Origin: Nymphaea colorata
Lineage: Eukaryota; Streptophyta; Magnoliopsida; Nymphaeales; Nymphaeaceae
Assembly (NCBI RefSeq): GCF_008831285.2
Contig: NC_045140.1
Coordinates: 7,436,505-7,500,504, forward strand
Direction of reading: 5' to 3'
DNA length: 64,000 bases
In this document: one piece after another, positions 1 through 12,500 of the stretch
Layout of the letters: every line of letters starts with the position of its first letter
How positions within the stretch are numbered: the first letter of the stretch is position 1
The notes under the pieces: generated by a model
Told to the model about the DNA's origin: nothing
Seen by the model: only the letters and a program-made list of their open reading frames with translations
Databases searched by the model: none
Position numbers and translations under genes: made by a program

Positions 1-587
1 CTGTTTTTGAAACTTTGATAAAAAAATGCACTAATAGTAGACTCAAAGAACTTCAGAAAAGGGAAAATATTGTGATGTTATTGCAAGAAATACTTTTTGC
101 TGATATTTTGAAAATATTGGGAGGTTTTCCCTTTAAAATTGGCTTCTGATACTTTGACAATCAAAAAGTAGCATTTGCAAAAACATTACTGATCAAGAAA
201 GAAGGCAGGACGTAAACCACGGTTCATGATATATGGACTCACAATGACAAGATTCCTGCCTACAGAATTAATTGGATGGATCATGACCATAAAACTCAAT
301 AAATAACTTAAGGGTCCGATAACGTTTAGCTATAAATACAAATCACACATCCACAAAATTCTCTTCATGGAGTAGATCCGAAGATTTTCATTTTTTTTTT
401 CTTCAGAAACGTATATATCCTGGAAAATTATAATCAAAACACTATTAATAAGATTTATGTAATTGTGTATTGTACACTATTTCATGAGAACCAATATCAA
501 GAAAATAATCACCTTTGTAGTAAGGAGCATGCCAAGAATCCTGTCTAGGGACTGGGCAGCAGCCTAGACACTTGGGCTGAGGCTATG

Positions 588-625
<38 letters not shown>

Positions 626-639
626 CTCTCTCTCTCTCC
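1..639. other. AT-rich non-coding DNA with a compound microsatellite
   Basis: No coding exon is recognisable on either strand. The only structure is a compound microsatellite at about 583-638, in which a TA run passes into an AC run and then a TC run. If the SEC24-like gene continues leftward, this stretch lies in its intron. Confidence 0.5.
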
Positions 640-991
640 AAGTAACATGAGTACGGTTACGATTTGGATACAAAGATATGGGAATGGATACAGCGATTTT
701 AGAAAATTTGGGTACGGGGATACGATAGACTGTATATTTTAAATAAATATATCTATATATATAATCCACAAAAAATTCTAAAAATTAAAGAAAAATAAAA
801 GGAAAAAAATAAAATCTTGGTGGAAGGGAAATAAAAAAAGGGAAAATCAAAATTACAGAAAAAAATAATTTTGAAAACTATAGTTTTTTATGTCTTAAAA
901 TACAGCCATACCCAACCGTACCCACATACCCATGTCGCCGTACCCATGCACAGACACCAGTACGTTGGCAGGTCACACGTACTCGTGTCAC
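640..991. mobile_element. MITE-like inverted-repeat element
   Basis: The left end reads AAGTAACATGAGTACGG and the complement of the right end reads AAGTGACACGAGTACG, giving imperfect terminal inverted repeats. The interior is AT-rich and non-coding, with GTACCC-type sub-terminal repeats on both sides. It resembles the elements at 1712-2063 and 52569-52880. The left flank is a microsatellite, so no target duplication can be read. By analogy with 52569-52880 it is probably a non-autonomous hAT. Confidence 0.5.
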
Positions 992-1711
992 TTAGTATAT
1001 ATTTTCTATATTTTTTTACTCTAAAAATTAAATTCCATTTATCTTCTCTTCCATGTTTTCCGTTTCCTCTGTGGAATACATCCATGTAATGTCATGTAGG
1101 ACCCACCAAAGCCTTTGTATTAAGGTCTGAAACCTAGGACCACCTAGGGTTTTTAAATACAGAGATAATAAGCTAATAGGCTTATGTTTGAGTCTTTTGA
1201 CGACATTATGTCCACTAGACCTTCTTTTTCTGTCTTCCTCTTTCATTTTTCCTCCTTTTTTTCCGCTATAGAATAGGACTGTCCAGATGTCATATTGTCA
1301 TGCAGGCTCAAATGAAGCTCATTTATTAGGGTAAATGTGATAAAAAATTAAACAGCCTCAACAACGACAATTTTCAAGTTCATTAGACTATTTTAGCCTC
1401 CTTAACAGTATCATACAACAAAAGTACATGATTAACTATATCCAAATTAGATAATTTTTATTAATTCATAAAATAGTGATGCAAATGCTTTTTTCTTTAG
1501 GGAAACCTAAATGTATCAAAAAAGTTGCTGTATATTTATGTTGTTTTTAAAAGTGTAAACTAGAATTAAAATAAATTTGAAAGAAAAAATCTCATGAGTA
1601 TTTTGATGCGTGAAATAAATTATCTCTGTTTTTAATAATATTGAAAAGCTAGGTGTGTTTCCATTATCTGGTCCTTAGGTCGGTTTTTGAAAATCCATTG
1701 TCCTATATATG
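992..1711. other. Non-coding stretch, nothing recognised
   Basis: AT-rich sequence with no convincing exon, repeat boundary or RNA gene. Confidence 0.4.
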
Positions 1712-2063
1712 CTATGTGACATGGTACACCAGTTTTGCCTAGGTACCCGTGTCGGTACGTAGGTACGGCAACACGGGCACGGGGTACGGCTGCATTTTAA
1801 AACTTTTAAAATTATATTTTCAAACTTAATTTGTTCTCTAATTTTTTATTTTTCCCTTCTTTTATATTTCCCTTCCAATAAGATTATATATTTTCCTCCC
1901 ATTTTTCTTTAATTTTCAGATTTTTTGTAGATTATAAGACTATTAATTCTTTTTTTTCATTTATTATTTTTGAGAATATAAAATTTGTGTACCCGCATAC
2001 CCACAATTTTCAAAAATGCTGTGTCCGAACCCGAACCGTCGTACCCGCACCCAAGTGACATAG
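1712..2063. mobile_element. hAT-like MITE
   Basis: The ends are inverted repeats: CTATGTGACATGG on the left and, on the complement of the right end, CTATGTCACTTGG. GTACC-rich sub-terminal repeats lie just inside both ends and the 350-bp interior is AT-rich with no ORF. The flanking octamers TATATATG and CATACATG match at six of eight bases, consistent with an aged 8-bp hAT target duplication. Confidence 0.6.
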
Positions 2064-3046
2064 CATACATGTTGTTCTTGAGTTCTTATTGGGAAACAAT
2101 AAGGAAGTCTATCTTTCTCAGGAAATTGTAAGAATTCTAAAATTAAAATAAAAAATAATAGAAAGTCTATGAAAACTTGAGTTTTCTACTATGTTTCTCA
2201 TTTAAAAAATCGAAAGACCATTAAATTGTTAAAAGAAATCTCAAAAAATTAACATTGTATTTGGATACATTTTAATGCAAAAGGAGATCAATAAAAGCAT
2301 GTTATTTTTATTATGGTGATTTTCCAAAATAATGCAATTTTTTCACATTTGTTCATTCTCCGCATTTTCTCTTTTTTGGTGCTTTTTGAAAAAATGCCCA
2401 CATGTATGACAATGGTTCAACCTTATGTCAGTGTGCACACACACACAGAGAATTGAAAAGAATCTGGATGAATTAGGGAGCCACATCCAGTAGGACACTA
2501 CAATAATAGTTGCCAAAACTTACCTCTTAAAAAAGGGGAAACCAATAAATTTTCCGAAAGATGTAAAAAAGATAAGGATATTACAAAATATTATCAAATG
2601 CAAAGTGAATGGGCCCAAACAAGCAACTAGTTGGTCAACAACTAGTCAGTGATTCGTTGCCTAAGTTGACCAACCTATGTCTGACCTACACCTTTACAAT
2701 TTGGAGACCAAACACGCATCCATAGGCTAGCATCCACAGCTGACTGGCAACTAGTCGTTTAACAACATATATTCCACTTTAGAGAACATTTTGTCATTGT
2801 TTATTTACGCTTCCAGGAACCAGTAACGTGTAAATTGTAAACCATGTCAAACCAAGACCGATCAATATCCGAACAGAAATCGATTCTTAAATGGAGAACT
2901 TCATTTTTGCAATTTAAGCATAAAACAATCCTAAAAGAGACACTTCATGCAAATATTGAATTCTTGAAGAAGTCAATGATATATTTAAGCATAAAAGTGA
3001 TTCTAAAATAATCATTGATTTTTATGACCTTACTACTAAGTGAAGC
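2064..3046. other. Non-coding stretch, nothing recognised
   Basis: No exon could be identified. A short direct repeat around ACTAGT (2625-2760) is the only visible structure. Confidence 0.35.
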
Positions 3047-3054
3047 ATGATATC

Positions 3055-3147
3055 CTATGTCACATGGTGTGGGTGCTGGTGCGGGTGCAAGATGAGGCAA
3101 ATTTCAAAAAAAAAAAAATATTGGATGCAGGTGCGTCGAGGGCATAG

Positions 3148-3199
<52 letters not shown>

Positions 3200-3483
3200 G
3201 TTATATATAAGTAATTTATTCTTCTATATTTTAAATTTTTTTGTATCAAGATTACCTTAATTTCATACAAGATTTAAAGTTTTATTAAATAAAATAGAAG
3301 GAAGAAAGAGAGCAAAGAGAAAAGGAAAAGGGAAATGATAGAAGGAAAAAATGAAAAAAAAAACACAAGAGAAGAAAAGAATGGGCCCGACACGGTCAAA
3401 CTGAGTCAGGTGCCATGTCAGGCCACAACCACACCTGAGTCGACTCAGGTGCACCACCATTTTGGCGCACCCGTGTGACTTAG
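3055..3483. mobile_element. hAT-like MITE with perfect 8-bp target duplication
   Basis: The element is bounded by ATGATATC at 3047-3054 and again at 3484-3491, an exact 8-bp target duplication as hAT transposases make. Terminal inverted repeats are CTATGTCACATGG on the left and CTAAGTCACACGG on the complement of the right end, followed by GGTGCG-type sub-terminal repeats. The interior has a long TA microsatellite (about 3150-3200) and purine-rich sequence but no transposase, so it is non-autonomous. It sits about 110 bp past the last visible SEC24 exon. A related left end begins at 9906. Confidence 0.8.
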
Positions 3484-3597
3484 ATGATATCATGCCAACT
3501 GTAACATGAGACAAATCATTAATAAGAGGAAAACAAACTTAAGCTGGCATAAGTTGGAAGAATAAATTCTTAGCAACTCGATCTTCCAGATACATAC

Positions 3598-6500
3598 CAC
3601 AAAGATTGCAAATAAAGTGTTTCCCATGATCAATGAACTTCATGAAAGGATTGATATAACCCTTGCAACGAGAACAGCGAACAGGTCCACCTTCCCCAAA
3701 ATCCACAACCTGAGGTGATCCATAATAAAAGCATGTAAAATAACACCACAAATGAACCTATCCATAGGTTATCCAACTGAATGTGTGTACTAAAACTAAT
3801 ATTATTGAGTACTGAATAAATGCTTTAAGAAGAACATCCATATCCTTTATTCCTTTTGCATTGCTACATGTAAAAGCCACTCTCTGAAACCGAATGCAGA
3901 TCAGTCCACCTATGTCTTTCCCTTAACAATGTGGAATAGCACACGGATCACTTGTTTCCCTTAATGTACAATCGTTAGTACAGTCACAAGGCCGTCAGGA
4001 GCATATCTGTGGTCCTTGAAGTAAGGGAAATAAAGTTCCAGCTGACTTGATCTTAGTTCTTTGACACAGAGAACCAAGAATGTGATTTTTTTTTAAAAAA
4101 AAAATGCTTATTACTTCCCTCATATGGTCACCCAATCCAGCAACTAACAATCATGAAAAGCTATTATTATTTTGTTGAAATATGAAGGGTGTAAATTTGC
4201 CAGAAGCAGAACTACATGAAAGACAGCTCTTCTGTATACATATCGAAATCATGCAAAGTTATCATCCAACAACTCAATCCTTTTGGGGAATTTAAAATGA
4301 ACTATTAGGTAGTGAAGCAAGGAAAAGAAAACATTCACAATTGGGCATCTCGAGATGTAAGACAAGTCCCTTAAAGAGTACTGAGAAGTGCAATCAGTAG
4401 TCTGCTAGACTGCTTCCAAGCCTAGCTAGATTTCTTTTTTTTCCGCATCTGCATGACCATTTGAAGGAAAGGGAACAGGGTTTATGAACAAAGACAACAA
4501 TTCTTACTTTTGTTGAGCAGCATTACACAGGAAATCTGGAAGAAATTAAGCATTCATATGTCTTCTTGTCCTAAAAGAACAAAGAATGAAAGAAGACTTC
4601 AAGTGCCAAAGCACAAGAAGGAATGAATAAAAAAAAGGAAGATTAAACCTACCTAAATGACAACCAGTTGGTTTCTAATTTGGGATTACATTCCATTTGG
4701 ATCACAGAATTGAATTAGCTGAAAAAAATCTTAGTTCAAGCACCGATATTTATATGAGCAGGAATTGGACCACCCACAATCTATCCAGATCATCATTCTT
4801 CTGTTTGTAACCAGAGATATGGGTCCAGAATCCAGACCAGTTATGCAGAATAGACCAATCAACTCATAAAGCTAGTTGCCTAGTTGTGCCCTTGACCTGC
4901 ATGACAGAACCAGCTAAACTAAAACAAAATAAGTGACCCGATCATTTTGCTGAGATATCATACTATTAACTAAAACTCAGTACCCTCAACTGTTCAAGAT
5001 TATATTTAGACTCCCAATGAAAATGTGATTACTCATTCGATTTTTCTAATTCATACATTGCACATAAGAAATTCTAAACCTGTTACTCATTGCAATATAT
5101 CATGGTAAAATTATAGATCCAGAAAGATCTGATCTCATTTGAGGAAAGCCAGATTCAAAAAGAACACCTCAGCATGAAGGTCAACAACAGCTGCAGTTCA
5201 TAATCCACAAGTAAGCAACCATGTTAAAGGTGTTGACCCATGGAACCTATTGTTGGTTAATGTGTCAACCAAGTCAATCAGATACACACCCCAGGAAAGG
5301 TAGGCATGAAGTACTATGATGGAACAAGATTGAATATTACTTGGATAGGCTCCTCCAAAGGATGAGGAAATGCTAAAGGTTGAACCAGCAGAGCCAATGG
5401 CATGCTTGATGTTGACAAAAGGTCACTGGTGCAAGGAATCTGGAAACATTTAGATGAAAAACGAACTTCAATAATAGTAAAAAAGTACAAACTAGGTGAA
5501 GAATAAATTCATATCCAAAAGTAATATTTGAACTGGCATAGACAAGTACCTGATTCATGGTACATCTCATGTACCGTGGGCTGCAATTCCCTGTATCTCT
5601 GGCCACATAGTCACTTGTGGCAGGCTGCAATAGAAGAAATAAGTGTTCAGACATTGCAAGTTGCAACAAGTACAAACAGGATAAATCTCATGTTTCCCAG
5701 CATTTGTGCAAAAGAGAAAAAATGTGGAGAATAATTCCTCAGACATTTCAACAAGTACAAACTACAAACAAAGCAATATCATGTTTTCCAGCATATAAAG
5801 TCGCATGCAAGAGAAAAAGTTGCAAAAGGAAAATGATGATGCAAAAGAGCAGAAAAAGTTACTTCTAAGATAAAACAACAAAATACGAACAAATAAAATG
5901 TCATGAAAATACCGGGGGAAGGTTTGCTTGATTGTTCTGACGGGTTTCAAATGTTATCATGGAGGAAGTGGGTAATGGTCGAGGCATCTGGGTTGGGTCA
6001 ATTTTAGAAGCCCCTGCCATTGGAGATGCACCAACAGGAGAACCTGCTCGCGTCATGCCCAGTAGTCCAGTTCCTGGTGGATGACCCATACCAGGTGGCC
6101 CAAGAGGAACAGGTTGGTTTGGAGGAGGTGGTGCTCCAGGACTACACATTCGTAGCGTCTGCATACTTCCACCCAAAACTGGAACCTAGCATTTAAAAAA
6201 TATATGGTAAAGGAGTGGGAAAAAGGAATATGATATTTCATCAAATAATGAAACCAGAACCGGCAATTGAATCCACACAATGATAGTTGACATGAAAAAA
6301 ACACTATTTCTGAGATAAATCATGGTGACAGAAGTCACAATCAATAGATATTTACAGCAACTTAAAGAACAAATAGGAACATAGAATGAGCGGAAAGATC
6401 TTGCAGTTTATTGCAAAAATTTGATCAGAAAAACAAAGATATGAGTATCAATTACACAATAGTTACCCAATAGATAATGTTGCCTGCGACCTAAACTACA

Positions 6501-9500
6501 GTATCCACGGCTGAGTTCCTTACAGGTACATGTCACCTCAGTAATACATAAGTACATGATTGCATCTGTACATGTACACACGTGACACATCATAGAAGGC
6601 TAAGAAAATGTTTTCCCCACTAAGAAAAGCTATTTAGCTATACTATAATGTTAGGAATTCTTGATCTCTGAGACTCTTTCAAACAAGAGCATAACACCTA
6701 GCAGTGTAAAGGTAATCAGTGCACTAAGGCACACAACTTTTAATCATAGACGCAACCAAAACAGTGCACTAAGCCACCAAGAGCAGGCTGATAACACAGC
6801 AACAAATAGTTCAATAAAGGCACCAAGTCCTGGAAAATCTACTGTCAATACAGTAGCATATGATCCACAACAATGGCACTAAGGCCCCAGTGCACCAACG
6901 CACAATATCAAGCAATAAACAGGGCACCAAAGCCCAACAATTCATAACAGGGCATCAAAGCCCAACAAGAATCACACAGCTGAATGAAAGAGAATTTCTA
7001 TTCAAGAATGAAGAAAGGGCTGTGAAACAACCTCTTTTAAGAATATGTTACAAGGGGTTTAAATAAGACAGCGAAGAGCTGTTGGAGAACCCAACAGAGT
7101 CCAATATCTCTTACAAAGGAATAAAAGACAAAAATGAAAATAAAATGGATATGAACATAAAAAATACAACAAACATTCTACACATGTATATATCAGACTA
7201 CATATACGTATGTATATAAACCTGAAATATATATGTGTACTTTATATATTCTAACATATAAACCTAAGTGTAGTGACTAAACCAGACTACCATTTACTGA
7301 AACCCAAAAAGAAACTGAATTGGTCATCGAGTTGCAATGAGATTAACCTCAGGCTTCATAGAGGCTGACTACACCCAGGCATAAATGATGTATGCACATA
7401 CATGGGCAAAGCTGAATTTTAATGGTCAAAAGAAAGAGAACAAGAGATCAGCTATGATAAAAGAATAAATGACAATTACACAGAACATTTAATAAGATTA
7501 ATCTATGTAATTTCTCCTAGTGAAAGTACAAAACTTTCTACGTAAGAACATTGAGCAGGGAGCATGTACTTCAAATTTTTATCTTCCTTTACAATCAAGC
7601 ATGGTAGCAAGCAAGAAATTTGTAACTTGACCAAATAATATTTGTTTATTCCAGCAACTTCCTCACCCCTTTAGCAGCGTAAGCTTATTTGTCCATAAAA
7701 AGATAAACTAACCTAACCTAACCTAATGAGAACTTTGGAGAACACATGACACAAATGGATGTGTTTAGAATTCCAGAACTCCAAATGAGGTTGGGATAAT
7801 AGTCACAAACATTGATCCTGGTGAGGCTAAGTCTTATGATATGAAGGATACCCAATTCTCCTTAGATGATTCTAGGAACTCTTCAGAACCAGTACACAAA
7901 CAATCATTTTCAGTAAGAAGTCCAAAATTCCGAATGAGGCTGTGTCCACAATCACAAACAATGGTCTAAACTGATGCAACATATCAGGACTTGATATTTT
8001 TCTAATAGATCTAGTAAAACATGTCACTAAAGCTTTAAAAACTACGGAAAAAATAAGTAGGGAAAAAATGGAAATGTTATTTATTAACGAATAGCAAATA
8101 AATGAAATTTTCACAATAATATTCTAATAATGTCGAGATACTATAAGAGATACTAAATTTCATGTATTTTCAATATCTTGCGAGACTTTAACATTTGTGC
8201 TTTCTAATATCTCATGATTTACAACTTACAGTTAACATTACTATATGATTATATGAACAACAATAAGACCAACTTGTCTGCGCCAATGCAACACTAGGTT
8301 GCTACAGGTGCAAGAAAGGACACAAAGGGTTAAGAGACCGACCAGATATAACTGTCACCTTATTTGAGTAATAGGCTATGCTGCTAAACGCATTAGGCAG
8401 AGCCTAGGGATTGAGTAAAACATAGAACCAAGGCACTTGCGCCAAAACAAATAAAACAAAAATAAAACGCAACATTAGATTTTATATACAGTCACATATA
8501 TAGACACATCATAATACTCATATATACTCAATTTTTTTTCGTGAGTCCTTTTGACATGGGCCCTAACCTATCCACAAGCTTCAAAGCCCCAGCAACCTAG
8601 CGACGGCCACCAAGCTCTCCCCAGGTCACGTGCTTGTCAGCTGTTGGAGAAATTTGTCTGCACATCAAATTTGTGGCCGCATTCACTCTACTCGAATCAA
8701 CGTCCTGTGTCAAGCAAGGCCAACAATAACAATGTGCATCTATGGTGATATGTCCTACTGCCTTGCAGCACGCAAGCTGATCCCATGCACCAACTGCCTC
8801 ACCTTTGACTTCAGGTCCTGAGTGTCAAAAGAATCCGTCAATGTTTTCTTGCAGCACGGCCTCACTCAACCCAGCACAGTTGGGAAGGATAGGATTTCAC
8901 TCATCCCATCAATAAACCCCATCCCAAAAATAGTAATGTTGCAGCAACCATTAGTAACCCCACCCCACCCCCCACCTTTCCATTCTGTCTTGGGACATGT
9001 GTTGAAGTATCTTTCCATGAGTAGGCTGCTACTGCAATGACCCAGAACTGCTGCCACATACCACACGACCCCATCATCCCACTGCTTACCACACATCTCT
9101 TGGGCTCCCTCAACCTAAACCAAGGTTTTGGTGTTCGCTCAGATCAGTAACCCTCTAGGATCATAAGTTCTCAGTCCGAACCTGGATCCACCTAAAACTT
9201 GGACTGAGTACCCAAACTTATTTGAATATCCAACCTGCAAAACTTGGTTAAGCCAAGTTGGAAGGCCATGACCCTGGCCAAGACAATGTGTCATGGAATG
9301 GAGTTCATCAGTTTTTCCTTGGAGGGCCCAAGATCCTGCTTAAGCAGGTCTACCACTGGTAAGGCCCACATCATCAGGTGTCCCAAGTGAAGTTCAAGAC
9401 ATTTTGCATAAAAACAGCTAGCTAGGTGAATGACCAAGCTTGGGGACCTAGCTGCTAAGCAAGCCTTTGACAACAGAGCCAGTAGGGTATTGAATCAAAG

Positions 9501-12500
9501 ACATTCAAATTGGGTCATACCGAAGACAAAATTAGAGTGAATTTTTACATGTAATTAGGTTTAGAGTCTTTAGACATTTAACATCTTCAAATGGAATTAT
9601 AGAGAAGACAAAAATAGATCTAATTTTTACATGTAATTAGGTTAGACATGTAACATCAAGTTCAGTACCAAAACAATTTTCTCATTGAATTTGACCAAGT
9701 GGATTTGGAATCAAATCAAATATTAGACTATAAGCAATAAAGCAGACCATCAACTTCATAACACAATGGCACATGAACCCTGTTGTATGGAATGCAAAAC
9801 TGCAAATTACACCCACCAAGCTCAAAAGCATCTAAACTAATGGCTCTGAACCATGATACCAGAAGCATACATAATCAAATTTCCTTAAGCTAGAAAACAG
9901 ATGGTCTAAGTCACAAGGATATGCCAAAAATGGTGACGCACCCGAGTCAACGCGGATGCGGCCCGACAATACACCCAACTTGGTTTGACCGAGTCGGGTG
10001 TGGCTGGCAGCGCCCAACTTTTTTTTTTTTTCTTCTCCATCTTTTTCCTCTTCCTTTTTTCCTCTCCCTCTCCTTCCCCCTTTTCCCTTTGTTTCTCTCT
10101 CTTTCCCTCTTTCCTCTGGATATGTTTCGCATGATTTATTTACCATTTTAGTAAATTCAATTACTTTATAGCATGGTATAAGATTTAAATATTTGGTAGC
10201 ACAAAATCCACAGCCATGAATTCATAGATATGGGGCAATTCAAATGGTTGATTATGTAGTTTCGCTTGCATAATGACATACCCTCATAAATTGTGGTGCA
10301 GTACAAAAATAGTTAAGCGTGTTAAGCACATGCATCATTGTGCATTTGGGCAATACAACCAGATTTTGTTTACAGCAAAAAAGTAACGAAAATTAGGCAC
10401 CCATTATAGAAAGTCCATTCAACTCTTTTCATTTTGCATCTTTGCTATCAAATGACAGCTTGAAACATCAGATGGAAAATGCTTTTACCCTGAGTAACAT
10501 GCAAGTCAATTGCAGTAACTGCACCTGCCCACTCAGATGCAATCAAACCCTATAGAATTAAGTTACTAAAAAAAAGGTTTATCCTTCTAGCTTTAGGGCT
10601 CAATTTCTTGCTCCCAAAATCACCAAAAGCTTCATTTTCATAAGTCCCTTATCCCTCTCCATCTCTTTTTGTGTTTGGGTTTCCATGACTAACAACAGCA
10701 AGAAGACCTCTGGCAGCAACAACCATCCATTTCCATCTCTTTCTCTCCCTCTCTCTCTATCTCAGTTCCCTCCAATGAATTTGATGAAGACCAATCACCG
10801 AGAGGCGAGTAAGCCTGGGTACCGGGCCGGGCTGCCTCCGTGTACCCGGTACCCTGCCCGGTCTGGCCCGGGCTCGGGCCGGGAAAACGGGCTATCGGGC
10901 CCGGTTGTGCAGCCCGGGTCGGCCCGGCCCGTAAATAATTTATAAAAAATATTTGTTATTATTTTTTAAACTTAATAATGTGTATTTTATAATTGAAATA
11001 TATTTTATATTATTAAAAATAATTATTTTATAATTAAAAATAATTTTTTATTATCGGCCCGGGCCGGGCACGATGCCCACCCCTAGAGGCGAGTAGCAAT
11101 GACTTTGACAAAAAACCCCTTCTCTTCTGACAACTAGTGGGTGGTGGTGACACCTCTCTCGCTCTCAATTTCCTCTCCCAAATTCATCGACAACTTCAAG
11201 CTATCAGCTTCCTCTATGCCTTTTTTTGGGTGACCATCAGCCTCCCTGTCTCATCACTTCCAGCAATGGCCGATGGTGAAAGAGTCCAACCTCCCTGTCT
11301 CATCACTTCCAGCAATGGCCGATGGTGAAAGAGTCCTCTTTATGGTGTTTCTCTCCAAGCACCATGACCTCACACCTTACAGCTTACGTTAATTATGACT
11401 TTCCTGTTTGCTACTGTTATAATCTGTTTTATTGAATTGTTGTTATTTTTTTAGTTTTATTTTAGACTCTGGTTTAACCTGTCTTAGTGTCTTATAATCT
11501 GTTACTAATTTGATGTTGACTTATTTTATAATACTTTACTTTTATTAATACACTCTGCTTTATAAGTATAACCTGTCTTAGTGTCTTAAAATCTGTTTTA
11601 ATCTGTTCTTATTTTACTTCTAATTTGTGTGCTGTGAACTAGCTTTAGCTGACATATATAATCCATCCTACTTTATTCTGTAATCTATTTTGTATGTAAC
11701 GATCTGATTTAATCTGTTTCACTTTTATTATATAATCCGGTTTATCACCTGTCTTGGTCTTTTATAATTGGTTTTTATGTTAATTTTAATCTGTTTGTAG
11801 TGAACCTATTTTAGTGAACATGGACAATTCTTTTTCAGTGAAATATTGATAGATTGATACTATGACAGCTTGATAGTTGTAAATTGTTAGGTTTGTTGTT
11901 TGTGAACTATATATGCACACACACACACACACATATATATATAAGAACCCAAGTTTTTCAGAAAACCGCTGCAGACAACACCATGCACCCATGTGGCATA
12001 GCTTCTGCCCTGTTGGGTTACCAGCAAAACAGCATTTCCAATCAAGTAATTTCTTACGCGATCCATGAACTGTGTAATATACGTCTTCTTTAAGGTCACA
12101 CAAAAGCAGTTCAACTTGCGAAGAAAACTCCCAGTTTTTCCCCCAACCGCTTAATTTGTTATACGTCTAAGTAAGAAATCACATTTGTTAAAGAGTATAA
12201 CACTATAAATGAACGAAAATTCCCTGAATTGAAGGCATTGACAGTAACTGACTACAAACACAACATGGATCAAGCAACAAGACTCCACAAAAACGATGAA
12301 TCGAAACAGGAACATCCCAAAAAAATAGATACAATCACATCCAAACCTTATGGCTCTTTGGCAAGTACCTCTAGATGATAAATAATCGTTTCTAAAGCAT
12401 GGCATTCTAAGAACCTTTGATTGTGTTTTCTCAGATGGACTCCAATCAATTCAACATCTTACTTGAAAGAGAGGCAACCATATATACCAACAAACAGCGT

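Noticed and set aside
5617-5868. Lys-rich plus-strand ORF opposite SEC24
   Set aside because: It overlaps SEC24 exon 3 and its intron on the other strand and has no domain.
9832-9865. GGTATCATGGTTCAGAGCC on the minus strand as a Copia primer-binding site
   Set aside because: It resembles TGGTATCAGAGC but has an insertion, and no LTR end or gag lies beside it.
9832-10146. 104-codon minus-strand ORF rich in Lys/Glu/Arg
   Set aside because: It is the complement of the poly-T/CT tract of a MITE.
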